Shown piece after piece: positions 26,232-36,034 of a stretch of 64,000 nucleotides of DNA (positions are counted from its first letter, which is position 1; every line of letters begins with the position of its first letter). The stretch is taken from contig OW818698.1 of NCBI GenBank assembly GCA_942493375.1, positions 1,736,001 through 1,800,000 on the forward strand, read 5' to 3'. The notes beneath the pieces are model-generated. The model searched no databases. It was not told the origin of the DNA and saw nothing but the letters and a program-made list of their open reading frames with translations. The position numbers and the translations under genes were made by a program. This DNA is from G942493375 sp942493375. Its GTDB lineage: Bacteria; Armatimonadota; UBA5829.

Positions 26232-29200
26232 TTGCTCAGATCATATCTACTAGTGATAACGTGTTTGCTGCTGATTCTGTCCTGCAATGCATTTGCAGCA
26301 AATAAGAATAAAGTAACAACACCACCGTCCAGTTTCACTCTGGTAAAAGCTGGGAAACCTGCGGCTACTATTGTTGTTTCACAAAAGGCTTCCAAGGCAG
26401 CGTTATTCGCAGTTGAGGAGTTGCAATATCATGTTCGCCGGATAACAGGCGCAACTCTTCCATTGGCCTATGATAACCAGAAAGTCACTGGTCCTGTTGT
26501 CCTGGTTGGTCAATCAAAACTGACCAGTAAGCTTGGGCTGACTAATGCATCCCTCAAGTCCCAGGAATATGTGATTAAAATCTCACCCAAAAGCCTGCTG
26601 CTGATGGGTAAGGATGACATATCAAAGTCAACTGAAAATGATATTCTCCCAAGGGTTAAGGGTAAGTTCGGCAAAGCCATCAAATTCGACGGTCAGAACA
26701 GTTATTTTGCTGTCAATGACCCCAATTTCACCGATGATGAGGGCACACTGGAGGCCTGGATATGGATGCCTGCTAAGGTCCAGGAAGGGGACGGCACAAT
26801 ACTGCGCATGGACAGCGGCAGTCCCTGGACATACCATATCGTTCAACGACTCATGGGCACCAGCAAGATAGACTACAGAGTCTACGACAGTAAAAATGTA
26901 ACCCAAATAGTCTCCGCTGACCTCTCAGAAGGCTGGCATCATGTAATGGCTACCCACAGTAAGTCTGCAGGAACGCTGGAGCTATTTGTTGATGGTGAGA
27001 AACAAGGGAGCGTTCCATATAAAGATACCAGTTGTAATACAGCAACTCTATATGTCGGAGGGCTTGGTGGTCCGATGCGTGGCGGTCAACCTGGAGTCGG
27101 AAATGCATTTATTGGGCTTATAGATGAAATCCGCATATCGAATATCGCAAGAAAGCCTATAGCTGGTGGCCCCACAGAGGCATTCATAAAGGATAGTAAC
27201 ACTCAGTTGCTACTGCATCTGGACGAACCGAGTGGACGGCCGATTACCGGCCAATCCAACAGTCCTGACTCAAGCATGGCTCCGGATTTCTTCACCGAAA
27301 AAGGCACAATGGACGCTGTCTACGATTTCCTGGTGGGATATTGCGGAGTAGACTGGTACGCTCCCGGGGAAATAGGGTTTGTTTGTCCGAAGACTAAAAT
27401 TCTCGTTGTAAAAGGTAACAATGTCCGACGGGTTCCATCTTTCAGATACAGATGGATGACCCCGACATCTATCTATCTCCCAACTCCGGCAGAACACATC
27501 CCGGACAATGAAGTTACTCTGTGGAAGCTTCGTATGAAGATCGGTGGAGAGCCATTCTGGAGCTGCCATTCATTTGGTGGATACTATGATAGATTTCTTA
27601 AGTCACATCCGGACTGGTTTGCTCAAGGTTACCCCGGAGAACCACCGCAGATGTGCTACACCAACCAGGGATTTATAGATCAAATCACCAGCGATGCAAA
27701 GGAGTATTTCAACGACGGTAAAGTATATCCTGGAGCAGCAGTAGCTGGAGATAACTTCGGGTTGTGCCCAATGGACAATGCATCCTGGTGCCAATGCCCG
27801 GTCTGCCAGTCTAAAATGACCAAGTCAGAAGCAAATAATCCTCAGTTCTCAAATGGTAAGATAAGCAATTACTTCTTTGAGTTCGTCAATAAAGTGGCGA
27901 CCGAGACAAGGAAGACTAACCCGGACAAGTGGATCGCTGCCCTGGCGTATTCCGACTACGCATACTATCCCGACAAAGTTAAACTCGAACCAAACATCGG
28001 GGTTATGATGTGCCTGCATACCAGGAACTGGTGGTGTCCATCGATGGAGAAGAACGACCTTAAGGTCTTCAACCAGTGGATATCACACGAAGGCGGAAAG
28101 CGTCCCCTGTATGTCTGGCTGTATTACAACTTCCCGGCGCTGAACGCCCAATACGACAACTTCTCAATGTTCCCGGGCTTCTTTGTGCACAGAATGGCAG
28201 AGCAGACCAGAATGTACAAAAAAGCCGGTATCCGGGGAATATTTATGGAGCATTCCTGTGAGTTCGGTCAAACATATCTGGGTGATCAACTTGAGCTGTA
28301 TATCACCTGGAAAATGTGCAGTGATATAAATGTGGATGTAGAGAAACTGATCGACAAGTTCTTCACCAATTACTATGGTAAAGCAGCCAAACCGATGAAA
28401 AAGCTTTACCTGGCAATGGAAGAGACATTTATCAATCCAAAAAACTATCCGGAATACATACAAAAGAGTAATGCCCATCAGCACCACACTCGTGAACTGA
28501 CATACGAATACCTCGCTACACCTGAACGCATGAAAGGCTTCGTTAAGATCCTTAACCAGGCCAAAGCGTTAGCTTCCAGTGATGTGGAAAAACAGAGAGT
28601 TAAATATTTCGACAGAGGTATAATCCAACCCCTGCTAAAAGGCATGGATAAATACAAGGAGTTCAAGAAGAATCAAAATGCGACACTGCCTAAAGTAACT
28701 GTTCCAAAACTCTCGGTTGCAAAGCCGGGAGATCCAACTTCTGTAGACTGGACAAAAGCATTTGATATGGGCAAGTGGCGGCAGATGGATGGCGATACAA
28801 CCGACCGGCTTGTAGTATCTAAAATTGCTCACGATGGCGAATATCTATACGTCCAAATCCAGGAAAACATCAATCCTAAAAAGCTGGTAAGTAACGATAA
28901 TCAGCTATGGTTGGGTGATGATTTCGAGATGTTCTTTGCCGCCAGCAGGCACAGTTCATACAGACAGCTGTCGGTTGGACCATCCGGCAAGTTCACTACA
29001 ACTGCATACAATGAAGACAAATCAGAGTGGACACCTGAAGCATCCGTAATATCCGACACCTCAGGAACCGACACATGGCTGGTAAGTGTTGCTGTCCCAT
29101 TATCACAGCTCACAGCAACAGGAACTGGAAAGAAGTTCTATGCAAACTTCTACCGCGCAACCGGAGGATCAACCGGACTCCTGGCCTGGAGCCCCAACTT

Positions 29201-29255
29201 CACCGGAGGCTTCCACCAACTAAACCGAACGGGTGAATTCACGCTTGGCGAATAA
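26232..29255 (+). CDS. Secreted DUF4838 protein with inserted LamG and C-terminal CBM9-like domain
   Basis: 1007 residues with a signal peptide (to about residue 22). A glucuronidase-type N-terminal domain (about 35-140, TIVVSQKASKAALFAVEELQ) is interrupted by a LamG/concanavalin-like module (about 144-305, containing GHHVMATHS-like core WHHVMATHSK and IDEIRISN). The host fold resumes at about 350 and continues into the DUF4838 TIM barrel, with a CQCPVC motif in the barrel. A CBM9/DOMON-like domain ends the protein (about 850-1005). The start is TTG with GGAGAGG upstream. It probably acts on uronate-containing polymers; activity is not proven for the family. Confidence 0.75.
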   Translation: MLRSYLLVITCLLLILSCNAFAANKNKVTTPPSSFTLVKAGKPAATIVVSQKASKAALFAVEELQYHVRRITGATLPLAYDNQKVTGPVVLVGQSKLTSKLGLTNASLKSQEYVIKISPKSLLLMGKDDISKSTENDILPRVKGKFGKAIKFDGQNSYFAVNDPNFTDDEGTLEAWIWMPAKVQEGDGTILRMDSGSPWTYHIVQRLMGTSKIDYRVYDSKNVTQIVSADLSEGWHHVMATHSKSAGTLELFVDGEKQGSVPYKDTSCNTATLYVGGLGGPMRGGQPGVGNAFIGLIDEIRISNIARKPIAGGPTEAFIKDSNTQLLLHLDEPSGRPITGQSNSPDSSMAPDFFTEKGTMDAVYDFLVGYCGVDWYAPGEIGFVCPKTKILVVKGNNVRRVPSFRYRWMTPTSIYLPTPAEHIPDNEVTLWKLRMKIGGEPFWSCHSFGGYYDRFLKSHPDWFAQGYPGEPPQMCYTNQGFIDQITSDAKEYFNDGKVYPGAAVAGDNFGLCPMDNASWCQCPVCQSKMTKSEANNPQFSNGKISNYFFEFVNKVATETRKTNPDKWIAALAYSDYAYYPDKVKLEPNIGVMMCLHTRNWWCPSMEKNDLKVFNQWISHEGGKRPLYVWLYYNFPALNAQYDNFSMFPGFFVHRMAEQTRMYKKAGIRGIFMEHSCEFGQTYLGDQLELYITWKMCSDINVDVEKLIDKFFTNYYGKAAKPMKKLYLAMEETFINPKNYPEYIQKSNAHQHHTRELTYEYLATPERMKGFVKILNQAKALASSDVEKQRVKYFDRGIIQPLLKGMDKYKEFKKNQNATLPKVTVPKLSVAKPGDPTSVDWTKAFDMGKWRQMDGDTTDRLVVSKIAHDGEYLYVQIQENINPKKLVSNDNQLWLGDDFEMFFAASRHSSYRQLSVGPSGKFTTTAYNEDKSEWTPEASVISDTSGTDTWLVSVAVPLSQLTATGTGKKFYANFYRATGGSTGLLAWSPNFTGGFHQLNRTGEFTLGE

Positions 29256-29293
29256 TATCGTAGGGGCGACCCTCAGCATAACAACTCAGTCAT

Positions 29294-29379
29294 CTGTAAT
29301 TTGTCATCCTGAGGAACGAAGGATCTGCTTTCTATCCTGAAAAAGCAGATCCTTCGTTCCTCAGGATGACAAATTACAG
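29294..29379. repeat. Hairpin repeat family A, copy 2
   Basis: Near-perfect hairpin with arms GTCATCCTGAGGAACGAAG and inverse. In this copy the inversion extends outward to CTGTAATTTG / CAAATTACAG. It lies between the LamG-DUF4838 gene and the next promoter. Confidence 0.92.
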
Positions 29380-29416
29380 CGACTCTGAACTGATACTCCC
29401 CTGCAGTTCTACTCTA

Positions 29417-29437
29417 ATACAGTGTATAATACTGTAT
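29417..29437. promoter_or_regulatory. Operator-like dyad overlapping a -10 box
   Basis: Perfect 7-base arms ATACAGT and ACTGTAT around GTATAAT; the -10 TATAAT is at 29425-29430. No good -35 is seen 17 bases upstream. It lies about 30 bases before the start of a secreted glycosidase gene. A repressor or activator is likely. Confidence 0.65.
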
Positions 29438-29464
29438 AAACACATTAGAGGAGTATCAACAAAT

Positions 29465-30793
29465 ATGAAAACACGGTACATAACCACCGTCTTCTTTATG
29501 ATTATTCTTCTGGCTCTTGCAACAGGTGCATTCTGCCAGAATTCATCCTATAAATATAGTCCGGATGCCCCGCAGAAGATCTATCAGAGCGGTGTCCCGC
29601 ACGTCGACATCAACGGCAAGACCATTATGGAATACAAACAGGGAAAGTCGTTCTTCCCAATTCTTCTCTATCATGCAACAGACTTCCTGGATGCAGCTGA
29701 AACAATCCCTACCCCATTCGACAAGATCCGAAAAGCCGGGTTCAATGGTGTTCATACAACTGCTTTCACCAAAAGTGGTATGACGAAAGCATATATGGAC
29801 CGTCTACACAAGAACGGTTTACGTATGGTCAAGTGCGTCGCGGTGGAGAAGGAAGTAAAGCAGTTCGCTAACCACCCGGCTATGCTTGCCTGGGATGTTA
29901 TAGATGAACCGGATGCTGATGGTGTTTTTGACCAATACCCGAGCAGATTTGACTACTACAATCAACATCTGAAGATGATCCGCGAGTATGACAAGATCCA
30001 TCCCGTATTCGTCAACAACGTTGCCTGGATACTTGACCCGAACCTTGTCTGGTGGACAAAATGGCAGCAGATCAGTGATATAGCTTGCCACGACAACTAT
30101 CCTCTCGGACCAACAGGCAATGATTCCTGGTCAAAGAACATCGGCATCCCGGAATCGGTCTCCCTGGCTGTAAAAGTTACTGATGAGAAGAAGCCTGTCT
30201 GGTTCATTGCACAGGCGTTTTCAGAGGACAAACCTACCCGCTGGGCATACCCAACCCCTGTAGAACTGCGTTCGATGGTCTATACCGCCATCATACACGG
30301 CACCACGGCAATGGATTATTTCGTATTGGACAACGACATAGCCCGCACTGCTGGAGGCCTATATGGAATATCGCCGGAACCCAAAGAATTCTACACCAAA
30401 GGATCGGGAGTTACTGCCGATGCAGCCAGATTGAAAAAGATCAAAGAGCTCTGGGATTCAGCCTCCGGAATCAACAAAGAAATCAAAGACCTGATCCCCT
30501 GGTTACTATCTCCGACCTCCGCTGCAAATTATAATGTATACATCCGGGGAGAGAGCAAGACCCAAACTCCAATCCGTACAATCCTGAAGCTCTGGAAAAA
30601 TGAATATGTGCTGCTGGCAGTGAATATCGACAATGCCACAATCGACACCCGATTTGAGTTCGAAAGCAGACTCAAAGTCAAGACCATCAAGGCGATGTAT
30701 GAAAAGAGAAAGGACCTTAAGCTGAGAAATTCAATCTTGGAAGATCAGTTTAGGCCATTCGAAGTCCATATTTACAAGTTCAAATCCAAGTAA
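29465..30793 (+). CDS. Secreted clan GH-A-like TIM-barrel protein
   Basis: 442 residues with signal peptide (MKTRYITTVFFMIILLALAT). A beta/alpha barrel follows, with WDVIDEPDADGVFDQY, in which the E after DVID is the likely acid/base of a GH-A-type enzyme. The start at ATG 29465 is preceded by GAGGAG; the reading frame extends 33 codons further up through the palindrome, so I excluded those. The tail DQFRPFEVHIYKF is a typical end of a barrel-linked beta domain. Substrate unknown. Confidence 0.62.
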   Translation: MKTRYITTVFFMIILLALATGAFCQNSSYKYSPDAPQKIYQSGVPHVDINGKTIMEYKQGKSFFPILLYHATDFLDAAETIPTPFDKIRKAGFNGVHTTAFTKSGMTKAYMDRLHKNGLRMVKCVAVEKEVKQFANHPAMLAWDVIDEPDADGVFDQYPSRFDYYNQHLKMIREYDKIHPVFVNNVAWILDPNLVWWTKWQQISDIACHDNYPLGPTGNDSWSKNIGIPESVSLAVKVTDEKKPVWFIAQAFSEDKPTRWAYPTPVELRSMVYTAIIHGTTAMDYFVLDNDIARTAGGLYGISPEPKEFYTKGSGVTADAARLKKIKELWDSASGINKEIKDLIPWLLSPTSAANYNVYIRGESKTQTPIRTILKLWKNEYVLLAVNIDNATIDTRFEFESRLKVKTIKAMYEKRKDLKLRNSILEDQFRPFEVHIYKFKSK

Positions 30794-30831
30794 ATCGCAC
30801 TTTCGCAGTCTAGAGTGTAGTTAAACCAATT

Positions 30832-30863
30832 AAGCCCCCGGAATGTATATAAACCGGGGGCTT
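30832..30863. terminator. Bidirectional stem-loop terminator
   Basis: Perfect 10-base stem AAGCCCCCGG / CCGGGGGCTT with a 12-base loop, between the convergent genes ending at 30793 and 30879. Few T residues follow, so intrinsic strength is moderate. Confidence 0.82.
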
Positions 30864-30878
30864 TATGATGTGTCCAGC

Positions 30879-31919
30879 TTATTTTATCTCGCTTAGATCA
30901 TATACATACTTTCTGCCGTCACTGGTCTGTTTGGCCTCCAGAGACTGGGGCTGCACTTTATCCGGCACCTCAAAAACCCATCTAAAACGGAGTTCATTGC
31001 CCGGTTCTATCTCTGCACTAATGCTATCATCTCTGCTTGCAAAATATGTATCACTGGCCCAGTGAATCTCGCCACCATCTGTATCAATAAGTTTTGGTGT
31101 GAATGTGCCCCAGCTCATGCTGCGTTTAACGATAAGATTGTTCTTCACTGTGCCTCTAATTACAAGGTAACGCAGTCCTTTTCCTGGAGCCCGGTCCCTA
31201 AACGGTTCCATTGTAAATTCTGCACTGTCGATTTTCGCGTGCAGTTCTCTCATTGGATAATAGGTCCCCATTTGAGCTGGCACCTTCTCAAGTGCAGTTG
31301 CCTTCGATGGGTCCTGGGGGTCGGCAATTGGATCAGGAAGCGGTGCTACTTTACCGCGAATGTCATATCGCAACACTAGTTTATCCGGAGACTGGATGAC
31401 AAGTTTGGGGATCTCACCCTTTGCAGGAACCAAAATGCTTGCGTATACTTTCGTTTTTTGTGCGGGTTTCAAATCCATATTGCATGGTTGACCAGTTGAT
31501 TCCATCGCAACCACAGCACCAAATTTCCAGTTGGTATCACTGGAATCTACAGCAATTATATCCAGAGTTCCCCAGCTTAAGCTCAGATTTCTTGGCTGGC
31601 AGTTGTGAAGTGTGTAATGCAACACCATAATCTTCTGGTCAGATTTAGGCGTTACTATTTCCGAACCAAATCTTACCGGTTCAACGGTGTATTCAACTTT
31701 ATTCAATGTGAAATTAATTGGACTACTCTTGCCTAGTGTGTATGTCACACCAAGTTTGGCCTGATTACCATCAAGTTGTTTGGTGCCAAGAACCACCCGT
31801 TTGGCAGGCTTCTTGGAGGTCGGTTTTTTTGCGGCATAAGTAAAAGGAACAGCAAATGCAGCTAAAAATATTACTAAGACCGAATACGACACAATCCGCA
31901 AGGTGTTTATTGTTTTCAT
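30879..31919 (-). CDS. Secreted protein with two DUF4352-like beta domains
   Basis: 346 residues with an N-terminal signal segment ending near FTYAAKK. After a Lys/Pro linker, two related beta-sandwich halves are visible (about 60-185 and 225-345), each with a strand pattern LSLSWGTLDI / RSMSWGTFTP, suggesting tandem duplication. The fold is like DUF4352 (immunoprotective extracellular) domains. It is single on its strand, facing the glycosidase genes. Function unknown; likely extracellular binding. Confidence 0.5.
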   Translation of the reverse strand: MKTINTLRIVSYSVLVIFLAAFAVPFTYAAKKPTSKKPAKRVVLGTKQLDGNQAKLGVTYTLGKSSPINFTLNKVEYTVEPVRFGSEIVTPKSDQKIMVLHYTLHNCQPRNLSLSWGTLDIIAVDSSDTNWKFGAVVAMESTGQPCNMDLKPAQKTKVYASILVPAKGEIPKLVIQSPDKLVLRYDIRGKVAPLPDPIADPQDPSKATALEKVPAQMGTYYPMRELHAKIDSAEFTMEPFRDRAPGKGLRYLVIRGTVKNNLIVKRSMSWGTFTPKLIDTDGGEIHWASDTYFASRDDSISAEIEPGNELRFRWVFEVPDKVQPQSLEAKQTSDGRKYVYDLSEIK

Positions 31920-32046
31920 TACAATTCCTCTCGCCTGGTTATATCCAGACTACACGCATATCTAGACGATTCATTGATGTCATTATATCCAACATATTAG
32001 CTCGGAAAACACTGCTATAACTAATCGCTTCTGCATCCACAAATAA

Positions 32047-32076
32047 TTGACGATTCAAGCTCAGCAATGATAGACT
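32047..32076 (+). promoter_or_regulatory. Candidate promoter for the second DUF4838 gene
   Basis: TTGACG, 18-base spacer, TAGACT, then TGCGAGAA. It shares the TAGACTTGCG block with 23478-23506. The first in-frame codons of a longer possible reading frame lie inside this promoter, supporting the later start at 32139. Confidence 0.5.
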
Positions 32077-32138
32077 TGCGAGAAAGCAGCAAACATATAT
32101 TTAACCTCCTGCTTCCTACCCTAAGGAGAAATCGCATT

Positions 32139-34667
32139 ATGTCATACAAATACATTCTGACTCTTTTAATTGCCGTAACAGGCATTTTCATTCTACAGGG
32201 ACTGGTTTGTGCACAAACCACAACAGATCCCCTGGCATACGGTAAAGCCGCAAACAGGCCATCGGATGCCAAGTCACCGAGTTATAATATCGTCTATCCG
32301 ACAGATGCTACCACTCAGGAGACAACTGCAGCCTGGGAACTCACCTGGCACTTGCGCACAGCAACCCACGAATGGTATGAACCAATCGCTGAGAATACCT
32401 ATGATGGCAAAAAACCAGCCATTTATGTGGGTTGGACTAAATATGCTTTAGCTCAGGGATGCCAACCAAGATTTTTGCCAACAGACGCATTTGAAATCAA
32501 GGTTGCAGGCAAGAATATAGTTCTGTGCGGCACAAGGCCGCGGGGAACTGTATATGCTGTTGCCGAATACCTGGAAAGCTCCTGCAGAGTCATGTGGTTT
32601 ACCCTTGTTGGAGAGATGGAGATTCCCCGGCTCAAGAGCATACCTCTACCTAAGGAGGGCAAGACATACAAACCTGCATTCGAATCCAGAGACTTTATGG
32701 CTGCTTCGACACGTTTTAGATCAATTACAGATGTGAAAGCCACTGACCGCTGGTTTGCTATGAACAGAATCAATGGACCATCAACTGCAATGCATTATGG
32801 CGAAAAAGTGCCATCCGACAGTTATGGCGGAGTATTTGATCCTTACAAGACCTGGATAGCACATACAATGACCTCGTTCGTCAGTCCGGAGGCTAATCAG
32901 CAGACCCATCCTGAATACCTGGCAATGAGAGAAGACGGGACCCGGACAACTGAGAGCCTCTGCCCTACCAATCAGGGAATGCGAGAGCTCTTCTTAACAA
33001 ATCTGAAGAAAAATCTGGATGAAACCGGACGAAAGGGTATGTACTCGATCAGCCCGCCTGACCTCGAGGTAACCTGTCAGTGTCCTGAATGCAAAGCAAT
33101 GGCAGAAAAATACCACTCTATTTCTGCTGGTTACGTGGACTTTGTAAACTATATAGCTAAGAACGTGGTAAGGGAAAACCCGGATGCAAAACTCGAACTG
33201 CTGGCATATGGCCCTTTCAAGGTTCCTCCAACCGGAATGACCTGTGAACCCAATGTCTATGTCCGTTTCGCCGCTGCCCAGAGAAGTCACTGGGACAAAC
33301 TCGATTCTGCCGGGAATAAAAACCACATGGACTATCTGGCAGGCTGGTCAAAAATGGCTCCAAATCATATAAGAATCTGGGATTATCCCTTGCACTATGG
33401 TGATGTCTACCCGATCTTCTCCGTTTCGCGGACTAAAATGGGAGAAACCGGAGTAGCAGACTGGGTCAAGAGTGCATATTCCGATTCAGTTGTTGCAAAA
33501 GCTGGTCTGTGTATAACTATGGTGGAAGACAGCGGAGCTAAGCAATTCTTCAATATTGACCCGTTCCCTTTGCTCCGTCAGCCTACTCTCATTGTAAGTT
33601 ATCGTGCTGCAGGCAGACTCACACTTGCTGAACTCAACCCGACAGCATCTGCATGGGTCTCCAGTGATGTGCCGGATGCGGTTCCAACTCTTGTATGTCA
33701 GTCTGATGTAGTTGCAGCCCAAATTGTAGGAAACCCGCAGTCTCGTGGACTTAAGTCCTTCGCATATCTCCGGTTCGATCTCTCAACCTTGCCAAAAGGA
33801 GCTGAGATCGTGGATGCAGCATTTGAACTCTCGAAGAGTGGGGAAACCGACGTCAAGGCCGATGAGACATTCGCAGTCTACGCCGTCCCTAAAGGTTCAG
33901 ACTGGGATGCAGCTAAGATAACATGGAGTTCACAGCCGCCGATCAACCCGCAGCCATTGTTCACTCTACCGGCCTATAAAGCCAAACAGGGATTCCAGTC
34001 ATACGATGGCCTATTCCCTCAGCCTAACCTTTTCACACTTCTGGATAACCTGCTCAAATATCAGCAGATGGGTGTTCAGGGGATGTTCCTGGAAACAGAC
34101 TCCAGTATCATTGAGCAGCAGAACAATGCGGATGTTGTTTACTGGGCATTGGCCAAAGGCATGTGGGACACCTCCCGCAATCCTGAATACCTGGTCAGAG
34201 ACTACTGCCTGGCATACTATAAAAAAGCCGGACGGGATATATTTGCTTATTTCAAACAAATCGACCAAGCATACACAGCAGATCCTGTAAAGATAGGCTT
34301 CTTCTTCGGCAAGATGTCCAAGCAGACTTTCTTCACCTATAAACTGGCAAAAGACCTGCAGAAACTGTTCGATGATGCTGCATCCAAAGTTGCAGGGGAT
34401 CCTGTTTTAGAAGAGCGAGTTATGAGAGCAAGAATGCCCCTGGATATCGCGACTTTGTTCTATCTAAACAGATTCGCTGCGGAATATAAACTGTCCTATG
34501 AGAACTTGAAAGACTTCGCATTCGACCGCAGAACCATTGAGGACAGGTATTCATCATCCAGGATCAAGATGATAGAGCATCTCTACCCGAACGTGAGTAA
34601 AGACACTGAAAAAGAGAACATAACCAAACTCTTCGCAACAGCTTCTACAATGCCGGAGAGCTGGTAA
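32139..34667 (+). CDS. Secreted DUF4838 protein with inserted DNRLRE/CBM96-like domain
   Basis: 842 residues with signal peptide after ATG 32139 (AAGGAG, eight bases upstream). A glucuronidase-like N-terminal domain leads to the DUF4838 barrel with the CQCPEC motif. At about residues 496-605 a DNRLRE/CBM96-like module interrupts the chain (FAYLRFDLSTLPKGAEI then FAVYAVPKGSDWDAAKITW), after which the host helices resume (LDNLLKYQQMGVQGMFLE). The insertion point differs from that in the 26232 gene. No C-terminal CBM9. Probably acts on a glycan at the cell surface. Confidence 0.72.
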   Translation: MSYKYILTLLIAVTGIFILQGLVCAQTTTDPLAYGKAANRPSDAKSPSYNIVYPTDATTQETTAAWELTWHLRTATHEWYEPIAENTYDGKKPAIYVGWTKYALAQGCQPRFLPTDAFEIKVAGKNIVLCGTRPRGTVYAVAEYLESSCRVMWFTLVGEMEIPRLKSIPLPKEGKTYKPAFESRDFMAASTRFRSITDVKATDRWFAMNRINGPSTAMHYGEKVPSDSYGGVFDPYKTWIAHTMTSFVSPEANQQTHPEYLAMREDGTRTTESLCPTNQGMRELFLTNLKKNLDETGRKGMYSISPPDLEVTCQCPECKAMAEKYHSISAGYVDFVNYIAKNVVRENPDAKLELLAYGPFKVPPTGMTCEPNVYVRFAAAQRSHWDKLDSAGNKNHMDYLAGWSKMAPNHIRIWDYPLHYGDVYPIFSVSRTKMGETGVADWVKSAYSDSVVAKAGLCITMVEDSGAKQFFNIDPFPLLRQPTLIVSYRAAGRLTLAELNPTASAWVSSDVPDAVPTLVCQSDVVAAQIVGNPQSRGLKSFAYLRFDLSTLPKGAEIVDAAFELSKSGETDVKADETFAVYAVPKGSDWDAAKITWSSQPPINPQPLFTLPAYKAKQGFQSYDGLFPQPNLFTLLDNLLKYQQMGVQGMFLETDSSIIEQQNNADVVYWALAKGMWDTSRNPEYLVRDYCLAYYKKAGRDIFAYFKQIDQAYTADPVKIGFFFGKMSKQTFFTYKLAKDLQKLFDDAASKVAGDPVLEERVMRARMPLDIATLFYLNRFAAEYKLSYENLKDFAFDRRTIEDRYSSSRIKMIEHLYPNVSKDTEKENITKLFATASTMPESW

Positions 34668-34697
34668 GCATTCGATAATATGGAGTATGGAAGCTGG

Positions 34698-34727
34698 GGT
34701 CAAAAAAGGTCCGTCCTCTTTTTGACC
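34698..34727. terminator. Bidirectional hairpin terminator
   Basis: Arms GGTCAAAAA and TTTTTGACC separated by 12 bases, between convergent genes ending at 34667 and 34734. The A/T runs give each strand a U-tract near the stem. Confidence 0.7.
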
Positions 34728-34733
34728 GTGCTT

Positions 34734-36032
34734 TCATACCCCATATTCTTGAACTGAATCATTGATTCTTGGTGGATTTCCACTCAGGGTAAAATAGAAT
34801 GTAGCCCCTTGTTCAACTTCAGATTCGGCCCAGATTCGCCCCCCATGCCTTTGAATAATCTTTTGTACTGTAGCAAGCCCTATACCTGTTCCCGGGAATT
34901 CGTTAGGTCCATGCATCCTTTGAAATGCCCCAAATAGTCTTGAGGCACTGGCCATATCAAATCCTGCTCCGTCATCCCGTACATAGTATGTTGGGACCGA
35001 TTCATATTCAATTCTACCAAGTTCGATTCTAGCTGCAGGATGATGGCTTGTAAACTTCCAGGCATTCCCAAGCAAATTCTCTAAAACAACACTCAACAAT
35101 CCCGGATCGCCGGTGGTTATGATATCAGGGGCAATCACAAAATCCACAGCACGGTCAGACGCGGTTCTAGACAAGTTCTCGCAGACAGCAACAGCCATCT
35201 CACTGAGATTCACTGAACGTAAATCCATCGGCGTTCTGGAGAGTCTGGACAACTTCAACAGATCCTCTATTAGTGCACCCATCTGCTCTGCAGCATTCTT
35301 TGTCCGGACCAAATAATCGCGGCCGGCATCGTCCAATACGTCGCCATAATCCTCAAACAGAATTTCAACAAACCCGTCTACCCTTCTAACTGGAGCACGC
35401 AAGTCGTGTGAGACTGAATATACAAATGATTCCAGATCTCTGTTTGCGTCTTCCAATTCTGCTGTTCGCTGAGCAACTTTCAACTCCAGAAGTTCATTGA
35501 GCTGATTCAATTCGCGGGTTCTGCTATTAATCGTAGCTTCCTGCTCTTCATAAAGAAATGAGTTTCTGAGCACAAGTGCTGATACTGTTGATATCATTTC
35601 CAGCAATTCTATCGCATGTTCAGCGTTGGTGTCATCAGGGACATCATAGGCTATTATGCTACCCACACGATATTCACCGATTCGAAGAGGCACCAACAGA
35701 GCTACGCCGATCTCATGTTCTGATCCGGATTTATTATTTGCTGAATGCCAGATAATTGAATTTTCAGATTGTCTTGCGAGGGTAATAAGTGCAGAGAAAT
35801 CATCAGTATATACCAGATCCCTGCGTCGTTTCGGGTTCACTGCTACTAGACGAAAGTCCTCAGCCTGGTCTATATACTGGATAAGAGCGACGATTTTGGC
35901 ACCGGTAAGCTCACGGAACTCATCTGTCAGATATTTCCCCAGCTTGCCGGGATCTGAGGCATGTTTGAGAACATTATGTACAACATCTAATTGCAGAAAT
36001 GCAAAAGAAGGGCTTTGGGTATATTCGCTCAT
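34734..36032 (-). CDS. GAF-domain sensor histidine kinase (orphan)
   Basis: 432 residues, no membrane segment, so cytoplasmic. A GAF-like sensor domain (about 20-165) leads through a coiled coil (about 168-200) to the dimerisation domain with SVSHDLRAP (H209) and an ATPase domain with ENLLGNAWKFT, RDDGAGFDM and PGTGIGLATVQ. The layout is typical of phytochrome-like kinases; no chromophore cysteine is clear. No response regulator is adjacent. AAGGT precedes the ATG, two bases after the DUF1638 stop, so it is cotranscribed with the corrinoid genes. Sensor ligand unknown. Confidence 0.88.
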   Translation of the reverse strand: MSEYTQSPSFAFLQLDVVHNVLKHASDPGKLGKYLTDEFRELTGAKIVALIQYIDQAEDFRLVAVNPKRRRDLVYTDDFSALITLARQSENSIIWHSANNKSGSEHEIGVALLVPLRIGEYRVGSIIAYDVPDDTNAEHAIELLEMISTVSALVLRNSFLYEEQEATINSRTRELNQLNELLELKVAQRTAELEDANRDLESFVYSVSHDLRAPVRRVDGFVEILFEDYGDVLDDAGRDYLVRTKNAAEQMGALIEDLLKLSRLSRTPMDLRSVNLSEMAVAVCENLSRTASDRAVDFVIAPDIITTGDPGLLSVVLENLLGNAWKFTSHHPAARIELGRIEYESVPTYYVRDDGAGFDMASASRLFGAFQRMHGPNEFPGTGIGLATVQKIIQRHGGRIWAESEVEQGATFYFTLSGNPPRINDSVQEYGV

Positions 36033-36034
36033 TT

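Noticed and set aside
34734..36032. Phytochrome photoreceptor
   Set aside because: Kinase core resembles phytochrome-like kinases, but there is no PAS-GAF-PHY set and no clear bilin-binding cysteine.
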